The notes under the pieces: generated by a model
Told to the model about the DNA's origin: nothing
Databases searched by the model: none
The model's input: the letters and a program-made list of their open reading frames with translations, nothing else
Made by a program: the position numbers and the translations under genes
From: an uncultured Clostridia bacterium
GTDB lineage: Bacteria > Bacillota > Clostridia > Peptostreptococcales > Anaerovoracaceae
DNA length: 6,110 bases
Direction of reading: 5' to 3'
Assembly: GCA_934277655.1 (NCBI GenBank)
Contig: CAKQVC010000133.1
Location: 1 to 6,110 of the forward strand
Part shown: piece by piece, positions 1 through 5,837 of the stretch
Position numbering within the stretch: the first letter of the stretch is position 1
How the letters are laid out: each line of letters begins with the position of its first letter

Positions 1-20
1 AGCTTGATACACCCGGCTTT

Positions 21-1697
21 TTAGAATAAACCGGTAATCACGCCGTTTTCATCTATATCGATTTTTTCTGCCGCAGGTACTTTTGGCAGACCCGGCATCG
101 TCATGATATCTCCTGTTTTTGCTACAACAAATCCTGCACCAGAGCATACTTTCACATCTTTAATAGTGATGCGGAAGTTTCTCGGTGCCCCCAGAAGCGA
201 TGGGTCATCAGAAAAGCTATACTGCGTTTTGGCCATGCATACCGGAAGTTTTCCAAATCCCAAACCTTCAATGGACGCAAGCTGCTTTTTTGCTGTTGCA
301 GTAAACTCTACTCCGTCTGCATGATAAATTTTAGTAGCTACTGCCTGGATTTTTTCTTCCAGACTTAAATCATCTTCATATACATAGTGGAAGTTATTCT
401 CTCCGTCTATCAGACGAAGCACTTCTTCAGCCAGTTCCAGTCCGCCGGCACCGCCTTTGCCCCAGACTTCAGAAAGTGCAACATTTACACCCAGTTCCTT
501 GCATTTTTTTCTTACCAGTTCCAGCTCGGCCTCGGTATCGGTCGGGAAGCGGTTGATAGCCACCACGCAAGGAAGGCCGTACTGCTGTGTCACGTTTTCT
601 ACATGCTGCAGAAGGTTCGGGAGGCCTTTTTCCAATGCTTCCATATTTTCTTCGTTTAAATCTGCTTTTGCAACGCCTCCATGATATTTCAAAGCTCTGA
701 CCGTTGCAACCACAACTGCTGCAGACGGATGAAGCCCTGCTTTCCGGCATTTGATGTCCACGAATTTTTCTGCTCCCAGATCTGCCGCAAATCCAGCTTC
801 TGTTACAACAATATCTGCCAGCTTCAGTGCCATTCTGGTCGCCATGATGGAATTACATCCATGGGCGATGTTTGCGAAAGGACCACCATGAATAAAGGTT
901 GGTGTATGTTCCAGTGTCTGTACTAAGTTTGGTTTCAGCGCATCTTTCAGAACTGCCGCAACCGCTCCCTGGATTTTCAAATCCGCAACGGTAACTGGCT
1001 TATCATCGTAGGTATAGCCGACGATGATGGATGCTACCTTCTGCTTAAGATCCGTAATATCTTTAGAAAGGCAGAGAATTGCCATGATCTCACTTGCTAC
1101 CGTGATCTCAAATCCATCTTCACGCGGAACTCCCTGCATTCTGCCGCCTAAGCCGTCAACAATGCCTCTGAGTTGTCTGTCGTTCATGTCAACAACACGT
1201 TTCCACGTAATCTTTTTAACATCGACTCCCAGGCTGTTTCCCTGCTGGATATGGTTATCAAGGCATGCTGCAATCAGATTGTTTGCAATACCGATGGCGT
1301 GCATATCGCCTGTAAAATGAAGATTGATATCTTCCATCGGAACAACCTGTGCATATCCGCCGCCTGCAGCACCGCCCTTGATGCCGAAAACAGGTCCTAA
1401 AGACGGTTCCCTCAACGCCGCCATAACATTTTTTCCCATTTTATGCAAGGCGTCTGCCAGACCTACGGTTGTCGTTGTCTTTCCTTCGCCTGCCGGTGTC
1501 GGGGAAATAGCCGTAACCAGTACCAGCTTTCCATCTGGTGTATCTTGTTTATCCTTTAAAATGCTGTAGTCTACCTTTGCCTTACGGCTTCCATAAGGTT
1601 CTACGTATTTCAGGTCAATACCTGCTGCTTTCGCAACGTCTGTGATAGGCTCCAGCACTGCTTCCTGTGCGATTTGAATGTCGGTCTTAAATTCCAT
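21..1697 (-). CDS. fhs: Formate-tetrahydrofolate ligase (10-formyl-THF synthetase)
   Basis: This cytosolic enzyme makes 10-formyl-tetrahydrofolate from formate, THF and ATP. That product feeds purine and formyl-Met synthesis, or the methyl branch of the Wood-Ljungdahl pathway in acetogens. The 558-residue product matches the usual length of about 556-560. It has the family P-loop [10 protein letters not shown] at residues 66-75, the glycine-rich [13 protein letters not shown] block at 97-109 and [13 protein letters not shown] at 271-283, all intact. The ATG at 1697 is preceded by GAGGAG with a 7-nt gap, and the stop is TAA. It lies 99 bp downstream of rnhB, so it could be read through from there or have its own weak promoter; I see no THF riboswitch in the gap. 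Only 20 bases remain downstream, so its terminator and any folate-gene partner are out of view. The family call is near certain. An acetogenic role is only possible, since many non-acetogenic Clostridia carry this gene. Confidence 0.98.
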   Translation of the reverse strand: MEFKTDIQIAQEAVLEPITDVAKAAGIDLKYVEPYGSRKAKVDYSILKDKQDTPDGKLVLVTAISPTPAGEGKTTTTVGLADALHKMGKNVMAALREPSLGPVFGIKGGAAGGGYAQVVPMEDINLHFTGDMHAIGIANNLIAACLDNHIQQGNSLGVDVKKITWKRVVDMNDRQLRGIVDGLGGRMQGVPREDGFEITVASEIMAILCLSKDITDLKQKVASIIVGYTYDDKPVTVADLKIQGAVAAVLKDALKPNLVQTLEHTPTFIHGGPFANIAHGCNSIMATRMALKLADIVVTEAGFAADLGAEKFVDIKCRKAGLHPSAAVVVATVRALKYHGGVAKADLNEENMEALEKGLPNLLQHVENVTQQYGLPCVVAINRFPTDTEAELELVRKKCKELGVNVALSEVWGKGGAGGLELAEEVLRLIDGENNFHYVYEDDLSLEEKIQAVATKIYHADGVEFTATAKKQLASIEGLGFGKLPVCMAKTQYSFSDDPSLLGAPRNFRITIKDVKVCSGAGFVVAKTGDIMTMPGLPKVPAAEKIDIDENGVITGLF

Positions 1698-1796
1698 TTG
1701 TGTACTCCTCTAACTGTCTATGATAAATGATGATTTTTGATGATTGGCATACTACACTTTTTGCTGATGTGATGCCGCATTCTGCTTCGGAAAACA

Positions 1797-2474
1797 TCAG
1801 CCTTTCTTTTTTTCCTGTAGATTTTTTAAAAACGACTGTCTGTGGATAGGTGTAATGCCATTGGCAAAAATGCCCTCATAGTGCGCTTTCGTTCCGTATC
1901 CTTTATTGCTGTCAAACGCATACCCGGGATATTCCTGATGATACTCCATCATCATCCTGTCACGGGTAACTTTTGCCAGGATTGATGCCGCTGCAATGGA
2001 AAGACTTTTACTATCTCCCTTTACAAGACCGGTCTGCGGAATCTCTACATTCTTTAAAGTGAGTGCGTCAATCAAAATATGTTCAATATGCCCACCTGTT
2101 TTTTGGGCAAGCATAAGATCTGTTTCTATTATAGCATCTTTCATAGCTTCTTTGGTAGCCTCTAAAATATTTATTTTATCGATTATCTGATTATCACGCA
2201 TACCGATTCCCCAGGCCACGGCATGTTCCTTGATCTGGCCATAAAGCTGCTCTCTTTTCTTTTCGGAAAGTTTTTTCGAATCATCTACTCCAAGCACTGA
2301 AAAATCCTCCGGCAGAACAACGCAGGCGGTCACAACCGGCCCTGCAAGAGGTCCTCTCCCAACCTCATCGACGCCTGCAATATAAGAAATTCCTTCAGCA
2401 TGGAGTTTTCGTTCATATTCCTGCATGCTCTGCAGTTTTTCTTCCAGCATCTGCTGTCTTTCTGCTTTTGTCAT
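1797..2474 (-). CDS. rnhB: Ribonuclease HII
   Basis: The enzyme cuts the RNA strand of RNA-DNA hybrids, removes single ribonucleotides misinserted in DNA, and clears Okazaki primers. The 225-residue protein shows the type-2 RNase H fold signatures in order: GVDEVGRGPLAGP at residues 34-46 with the catalytic Asp36-Glu37 pair and the GRG ribonucleotide-recognition motif, LIDAL with Asp136, and the SIAAASILAKVTRD block at 159-172 ending in Asp172. These complete the DEDD metal-binding set. A charged, probably helical N-terminal stretch of about 28 residues precedes the core, as in many Bacillota RNases HII, and the C-terminus is lysine-rich. Its ATG overlaps the TGA stop of rbgA as ATGA. No good Shine-Dalgarno sequence lies at the normal distance, so re-initiation by ribosomes finishing rbgA is likely. 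The rbgA-rnhB order is conserved, for example in Bacillus subtilis. Intact and confidently assigned. Confidence 0.97.
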   Translation of the reverse strand: MTKAERQQMLEEKLQSMQEYERKLHAEGISYIAGVDEVGRGPLAGPVVTACVVLPEDFSVLGVDDSKKLSEKKREQLYGQIKEHAVAWGIGMRDNQIIDKINILEATKEAMKDAIIETDLMLAQKTGGHIEHILIDALTLKNVEIPQTGLVKGDSKSLSIAAASILAKVTRDRMMMEYHQEYPGYAFDSNKGYGTKAHYEGIFANGITPIHRQSFLKNLQEKKKG

Positions 2475-3316
2475 TCTTTCTGTGCCTTTTCCAATGTAAT
2501 TCTGCCGATCTTGCCACTGCGGAATTCATCCAGCACCGTTCTTCCGCACCGGTCATAGTCAATGCGTTTCCCCTGAAGCAGGAAACCTCTTTTCGCTGCA
2601 ATGTTTTCCATGTTCGCAAGACCGTCCTCCTCGATCTCGTCCAGTTTATATCGTTCCTGTAAAAACTGAGGATAGTCTTTCTGCAAAACTTTTATTAATT
2701 CCAAGGCCAGGGTTGCTACATCCAGAATTTCGTCTTTAATTGATCCACAAAATGCCAGATTCAGACCCACCAGCGGATCTTCAAATTTCGGCCACAGGAT
2801 ACCCGGCGTATCCAGCAGCTGCATGCCATTGGTAAGGGTAAGCCACTGTTTTCCCTTGGTAACTCCCGGTCGGTCGCCGGTTTTCGCGCTTTTCTTTCCC
2901 GTCATGCGGTTGATCAGGGATGATTTTCCCACATTGGGTACGCCTACGATCATCATACGGAGAGGTTTTTTTCTAATCTGTCCTTCGTTTTTCTCTTCCT
3001 GCAGTCTATTTAAAAGTTTAAAAAGCTGATTTACCCCGGATCCGCTCATGCAGTTCAATTTCATGACCAGGTTTCCCTGAAGTTTAAAAAATTCTGCCCA
3101 GGCATTGTTTTCCTTATCGTCGGACAAATCGCTTTTATTTAAGATAATGATTCTCTTTTTATTTTTTACCAGATCGTCAATAATCGGATTTCGGCTGGAT
3201 ATCGGTATTCTTGCGTCAATAACTTCGATAACCAGATCTACCATCTTCAGATTTTCGGCGATAAGTTCCCGTGTTTTTTTCATATGGCCGGGATACCAGT
3301 TGATGTTTTCTATCAT
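2471..3316 (-). CDS. rbgA: Ribosome biogenesis GTPase RbgA/YlqF
   Basis: RbgA is a circularly permuted GTPase that acts late in 50S subunit assembly in Gram-positive bacteria, allowing final incorporation of late proteins such as L16. The 281-residue length matches B. subtilis RbgA (about 282). The permuted order of G motifs is visible: G4 NKSD at residues 60-63 comes before G1 GVPNVGKSS at 125-133, then the switch I-like PGVT at 150-153 and G3 DTPG at 169-172. The N-terminus has the family motif WYPGHMKKT, whose His11 corresponds to the histidine implicated in GTP hydrolysis. A C-terminal helical domain follows, ending in a lysine-rich tail. The ATG at 3316 is preceded by a strong GGAGG with a 5-nt gap. 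It follows rplS after a terminator and a candidate promoter, and it overlaps rnhB by 4 bp. Supplying an assembly factor next to a 50S protein gene makes functional sense. Confidence 0.97.
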   Translation of the reverse strand: MIENINWYPGHMKKTRELIAENLKMVDLVIEVIDARIPISSRNPIIDDLVKNKKRIIILNKSDLSDDKENNAWAEFFKLQGNLVMKLNCMSGSGVNQLFKLLNRLQEEKNEGQIRKKPLRMMIVGVPNVGKSSLINRMTGKKSAKTGDRPGVTKGKQWLTLTNGMQLLDTPGILWPKFEDPLVGLNLAFCGSIKDEILDVATLALELIKVLQKDYPQFLQERYKLDEIEEDGLANMENIAAKRGFLLQGKRIDYDRCGRTVLDEFRSGKIGRITLEKAQKE

Positions 3317-3338
3317 CGTTTCCTCCGGTCCTGCATTT

Positions 3339-3367
3339 CTGTTATCCGTATTTTAAAGAAATGTCAA
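3339..3367 (-). promoter_or_regulatory. Candidate promoter for rbgA-rnhB
   Basis: A perfect -35 hexamer TTGACA (minus strand, 3367-3362) lies about 45 bp upstream of the rbgA start and just after the rplS terminator. Seventeen bases on is TAACAG (3344-3339), a poor -10 with 3 of 6 matches; GATAAC at 15-bp spacing is an alternative. The position after a terminator and before an operon supports a promoter, but the weak -10 leaves the exact element uncertain. Confidence 0.5.
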
Positions 3368-3401
3368 CATCGACAGGTAATATTTCCTGCATGATAGTAG
3401 C

Positions 3402-3426
3402 AAAAAGGGGAATCTGTCGATTCCCC
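3402..3426 (-). terminator. Intrinsic terminator after rplS
   Basis: On the minus strand, eight bases GGGGAATC pair perfectly with GATTCCCC across the four-base loop GACA, followed immediately by five T. The hairpin starts 7 nt after the rplS stop codon. This is a textbook Rho-independent terminator, so rplS is mostly a monocistronic unit separate from rbgA-rnhB, apart from any readthrough. Confidence 0.92.
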
Positions 3427-3433
3427 ATCAAAA

Positions 3434-3775
3434 CTACTCTTTAGTTTTAATCTTAGCAGCTTTACCTGTTCTTTCACGCATGTAGTTCAGTTTCGCTCTT
3501 CTTACTGCGCCTCTTCTTACTACTTCGATTTTTTCAATCTTCGGTGAATGAAGCGGGAATGTTTTTTCTACGCCTACACCGGAAGAAATCTTTCTAACTG
3601 TGAAAGTTTCGCTGATGCCGCCATTCTGTCTCTTCAGCACGAAGCCTTCGAAGACCTGAATTCTTTCTCTGTTGCCTTCTTTAATTTTGATGTGGACTTT
3701 TACTGTATCGCCGACACCAAAAGCAGGGATCTCAGTTTTTTCGTGGGGGGGGGTGATTGATTTCATTAAATCCAT
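3434..3775 (-). CDS. rplS: 50S ribosomal protein L19
   Basis: L19 sits at the interface of the two ribosomal subunits and contributes to an intersubunit bridge. From the chosen start the protein has 113 residues, close to the family norm of about 115. Family blocks are plain: FGVGDTVKV at residues 19-27, [14 protein letters not shown] at 31-44, ETFTVRK at 56-62, [13 protein letters not shown] at 66-78, and [18 protein letters not shown] at 85-102. The ATG at 3775 follows AAGGAGG with a 10-nt gap. The frame stays open 24 codons upstream, but that part is unlike L19 and overlaps the mRNA leader. Codons 8-11 contain an uninterrupted run of nine C; the frame agrees with L19 on both sides, so it is not a frameshift as read. 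The usual upstream partner trmD is absent. The gene has its own promoter, leader and terminator. Confidence 0.98.
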   Translation of the reverse strand: MDLMKSITPPHEKTEIPAFGVGDTVKVHIKIKEGNRERIQVFEGFVLKRQNGGISETFTVRKISSGVGVEKTFPLHSPKIEKIEVVRRGAVRRAKLNYMRERTGKAAKIKTKE

Positions 3776-3875
3776 TGTTTCTGTTCCTCCTTCCCTCCAA
3801 GACGTTCGTGGCTCCATCGGTCTGTTCGAAAATGAATGCCGATGCAAGACTCCCCAGAGGACCGCCCGTAATAAC
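3776..3875 (-). ncRNA. Possible L19 autoregulatory leader in the rplS 5' UTR
   Basis: The promoter call places transcription start near 3875, giving a leader of about 100 nt. It contains a clear stem CATCGG (minus, 3844-3839) with CCGATG (3820-3815) around an 18-nt loop that includes TTCGAACAG. Farther 5', TCCTC (3861-3857) could pair with GAGGA of the ribosome binding site, offering a way to shut translation. Ribosomal-protein leaders upstream of rplS are known in Bacillota (the L19 leader family). Matching this one to that family is inference, because I cannot run a covariance model; it may simply be an ordinary UTR. Confidence 0.5.
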
Positions 3876-3881
3876 TTTTAT

Positions 3882-3910
3882 ATTTTATCACAGCCTGTAC
3901 CAATTTACAA
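3882..3910 (-). promoter_or_regulatory. Sigma-A promoter of rplS with extended -10
   Basis: On the minus strand, TTGTAA (3910-3905) is followed after exactly 17 bases by TAAAAT (3887-3882), with TG one base before the -10 forming an extended -10. Just upstream, 3922-3940 is an almost unbroken A-rich tract at about -47 to -65, where UP elements lie. That fits the strong expression expected of a ribosomal protein gene. Confidence 0.75.
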
Positions 3911-3997
3911 GCCCCTGATTCATATTTTTTTTATTTTTTTACCTTAACTGAAAATATAAATTCAGTTTCTTTTTATCGGTGTGATCAAATATTCAGA

Positions 3998-4612
3998 TTA
4001 CCGGTTTACCACTCTTGAAAGAACTTTTGCAATGGTGCCCGCTGCGATACAGTTCACAACCGCTTCCACAACACCGTTAACACCAACAAACGCTACCAGG
4101 AACACCCAGATAGAATCTGTCGGAAGCGACCAGGAAGTCATGGTAGACAAGAAAGTATCACTGTGCCAAAAGAATACGATAATGCAGAGCATGAAGAAAA
4201 ACGTATTCAAAAGAGCCGTTGATAAAGATCCAATGAAATAGGAAGCTGTTTTCATTTTTGTATTCTTATTCAATGCCTGAAAAATCAATCCCGAAAGCCA
4301 TCCGCAAAGGATTCTCGGCACCATGCATGTAATAAATGTAAGAATTGGATTCATACTCAGCAGGAAAGTTCCAAATGCTGATGCCCCGAAACACTGAATG
4401 AAACTGGTTACACCAAAAAGTCCACCGAGAATTGCCCCGCATCCCGGTCCAAGAATGATTGCTCCGATAGCGATCGGAAGTACCATGAAGGTAATTTCAA
4501 TTAAACCTACTTTCAGATATCCCAGAGGGGTATAGGCAAAAATCAGCATGATTGCGACAAGTATAGCCATCTGTACCATCTTTTGTGTGCGCGTGTTTAC
4601 GTTATTTCTCAT
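3998..4612 (-). CDS. ECF transporter S component (vitamin-binding membrane subunit)
   Basis: This is a small integral membrane protein that captures a vitamin and hands it to a shared EcfA-EcfA'-EcfT energizing module, which is not in this window. From ATG 4612 it has 204 residues, typical for S components. There are about six hydrophobic segments, starting near residues 13-30, with others around 38-58, 60-85, 88-112, 125-150 and 168-195. The first contains AILVA (16-20), matching the AxxxA motif used by S components to contact EcfT. The blocks LPIAIGAIILGPGCGAILGG (45-64) and NPILTFITCMVPRILCGWL (88-106) resemble the PF12822-type family that includes putative pantothenate transporters. Substrate cannot be read from sequence; pantothenate or another vitamin is a guess. 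This start is preceded by AAGGAG with a 6-nt gap; the ATG 16 codons upstream has no binding site. It follows xerD by 151 bp and has no U-tract terminator. Confidence 0.88.
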   Translation of the reverse strand: MRNNVNTRTQKMVQMAILVAIMLIFAYTPLGYLKVGLIEITFMVLPIAIGAIILGPGCGAILGGLFGVTSFIQCFGASAFGTFLLSMNPILTFITCMVPRILCGWLSGLIFQALNKNTKMKTASYFIGSLSTALLNTFFFMLCIIVFFWHSDTFLSTMTSWSLPTDSIWVFLVAFVGVNGVVEAVVNCIAAGTIAKVLSRVVNR

Positions 4613-4640
4613 TAAAAACTCCTTTTCCGCTGCCGCCCCG

Positions 4641-4737
4641 TTCTTTTCCTGCAAAAACATGTTTTTCGGGTGCAGTGCTTACTTAAATGAAATAAATAAA
4701 ATATCAATGAACTGCCTGAGTTTCTTCTCCTGCAAAA
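4641..4737. repeat. Pair of imperfect 16-bp direct repeats
   Basis: In the gap between xerD and the ECF gene, TTCTTTTCCTGCAAAA (4641-4656) and TTCTTCTCCTGCAAAA (4722-4737) differ at one position and lie 81 bp apart. They flank an A/T-rich stretch that may hold the promoter of the ECF gene. Function is unknown; they could be regulator sites or chance similarity. Confidence 0.45.
4649..4675 (-). promoter_or_regulatory. Palindrome and bulged hairpin upstream of the ECF gene
   Basis: AAAAACATGTTTTT (4653-4666) is a perfect 14-bp palindrome. Just outside it, CTGC and GCAG extend the pairing, with one side carrying the bulge ACCCG. It sits about 40 bp upstream of the ECF start, inside its probable leader. 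As DNA it could be a repressor operator; as RNA it could fold into a hairpin. No U-run follows, so it is not an intrinsic terminator. The role is inferred from structure only. Confidence 0.4.
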
Positions 4738-4763
4738 TCACGATCCTGCTTATCAAAGTCTGC

Positions 4764-5645
4764 TTATGCCCGCGGATGGGTTTTATCATAAACATCCTTG
4801 ATCCTGTTTTTTACCACAGCCAGATATGCCTGCGTGGCCGAAATTTCTTCATGACCCATCAATTCCTGCAGCGAGCGGATATCTGCTCCGTTCTGCAGCA
4901 TGTGAACCGCAAAAGAATTCCGGATGATCTGCGGTGTCAGCGGAAGCTCAAGTCCCGCCTCTTCTCCATATTGCTTCAGAACCTTCCACAAACCCTGTCT
5001 TGTGAATGATCTTCCTGCGTAATTAACAAATAATGCGTCTGTCTGGTTTCCTTTCAAAAAGACCGGGCGCACATCCAGAACATAGTCTTCCATCACTTTT
5101 CTTGCAAGGCGTCCTACCGGAATGATCCTTGCTTTGCCGTGTTCTCCGCTACATTTGACGAATCCCATCCGCAGATTCATATCTTCCAGCTTCATCTCAA
5201 TCAGTTCACTGGCACGGATTCCTGTCGCATATAAAAGTTCCAGGATTGCTCTGTCTCGCTTCCCTTTCATCGTGCTATCGTCCGGCACAGCCAGAAGACA
5301 TTCCATTTCCTCGATCGAAAGATACTCGATTTCTTTTTTGCTGATCTTCGGGGGTTTGATATTTTCGGCAGGGTTTTCTTGTATCCGTTTCTCTTTTTCC
5401 AGATAATGATAAAAATTCCGCAGTGACGCCAATTTTCGATTCACTGTCGCCTTACTTCTTCCGGAAGCCTTCAGTTCCATCAGCCATGCAACGATTTCAG
5501 CATTGGATGCCTCTTCATACCCGGAAAGTCCTCTTTTCAGGATAAAGGTCTGAAAATTCTTCAGATCACGCAGGTAAGCCTGTTTCGTATTATCCGACAT
5601 TTTCTTTTCTTCTGTAAGATATTCCATGTAGCTTTCTTCTATCAT
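4764..5645 (-). CDS. xerD: Tyrosine recombinase, XerD-like, with variant active-site residue
   Basis: Xer recombinases act with FtsK at dif to resolve chromosome dimers before division. The 293 residues match XerC/XerD length. Residues 1-90 form the SAM-like DNA-binding core (phage_int_SAM), and 105-290 the catalytic domain. Catalytic residues visible are Arg144 (ATGIRASEL), Lys171 (GEHGKARIIPVG), Arg242, His265 (LMGHEEIS) and the nucleophile Tyr274 (ATQAY). The usual histidine of HxxR is Gln239 (TPQIIRNSF), and the next conserved RH is RN. The C-terminal HPRA ending and a neighbouring spoIIM-like gene favour XerD, since B. subtilis has spoIIM near xerD. The ATG at 5645 follows AAAGGG with a 5-nt gap, and a strong promoter lies upstream. 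Alternatives are a XerC paralogue or a domesticated integrase; I see no attachment sites or phage genes. Family assignment is sure, while the XerD label and full activity are less so. Confidence 0.85.
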   Translation of the reverse strand: MIEESYMEYLTEEKKMSDNTKQAYLRDLKNFQTFILKRGLSGYEEASNAEIVAWLMELKASGRSKATVNRKLASLRNFYHYLEKEKRIQENPAENIKPPKISKKEIEYLSIEEMECLLAVPDDSTMKGKRDRAILELLYATGIRASELIEMKLEDMNLRMGFVKCSGEHGKARIIPVGRLARKVMEDYVLDVRPVFLKGNQTDALFVNYAGRSFTRQGLWKVLKQYGEEAGLELPLTPQIIRNSFAVHMLQNGADIRSLQELMGHEEISATQAYLAVVKNRIKDVYDKTHPRA

Positions 5646-5681
5646 GTCTGCCCTTTCTCCCTCAAAAAATCAGTCTATTAG

Positions 5682-5710
5682 AGTATAATACCTGCTACAG
5701 AAAATTTCAA
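5682..5710 (-). promoter_or_regulatory. Sigma-A promoter of the xerD-like gene
   Basis: On the minus strand TTGAAA (5710-5705) is followed after 17 bases by TATACT (5687-5682), each matching consensus at five of six positions. The -10 lies about 37 bp upstream of the recombinase start, giving a short 5' UTR of about 30 nt. This is the best promoter match in the window. Confidence 0.8.
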
Positions 5711-5794
5711 TGACATTTTTTTAATTTTCAGCGAATTTCTTCGAATCATGTAAACTTTTAAAAAAAACATATTTTCTTTTCTCATGGTCTCTCA

Positions 5795-5802
5795 CATATA
5801 CT
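5795..5802 (+). promoter_or_regulatory. Candidate -10 element for the divergent membrane gene
   Basis: CATATACT lies 36 bp upstream of the plus-strand start. It contains TATACT (sigma-A type) and also resembles the CATAC-like -10 of sporulation sigma-E. No convincing -35 for either factor is found at the right distance, so which polymerase form uses it is open. Confidence 0.3.
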
Positions 5803-5837
5803 GAATGGAATCACAAAAAGAAAAGAGGTCATTTTCC

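Noticed and set aside
387..1569. Plus-strand open frames opposite fhs, and similar ones opposite rbgA, L19, the ECF gene and xerD
   Set aside because: They lie antisense to well-supported genes, lack good ribosome binding sites and resemble no protein family.
1764..1815. Terminator-like hairpin CTGATG...CATCAG followed by a T-rich run on the plus strand
   Set aside because: The T-run is only on the plus strand, where no gene is transcribed, and it is simply the reverse of the lysine codons at the end of rnhB. On the minus strand no U-tract follows.
3776..3847. 24-codon N-terminal extension of L19
   Set aside because: The extension has no L19 similarity, overlaps the leader stem and the AAGGAGG site, and the start at 3775 gives the normal protein length.
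3946..3975. AACTGAA/TTCAGTT hairpin as terminator of the ECF gene
   Set aside because: The 7-bp A/T-rich stem is followed by A rather than T on the minus strand; the T-rich side faces the plus strand, where there is no gene.
4613..4660. Upstream start of the ECF S component adding 16 residues
   Set aside because: No ribosome binding site precedes it, and the extra residues are polar and charged, whereas the ATG at 4612 has AAGGAG at ideal spacing.
4613..4763. Vitamin riboswitch (THF, TPP, cobalamin or preQ1) before the ECF gene
   Set aside because: None of the conserved core sequences of these riboswitches could be recognised, and the gap is too short for cobalamin.
5646..5837. dif or phage attachment site beside the recombinase
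   Set aside because: No 28-bp dif-like arrangement of two 11-bp arms around a 6-bp centre was seen, and no phage genes or flanking repeats accompany it.
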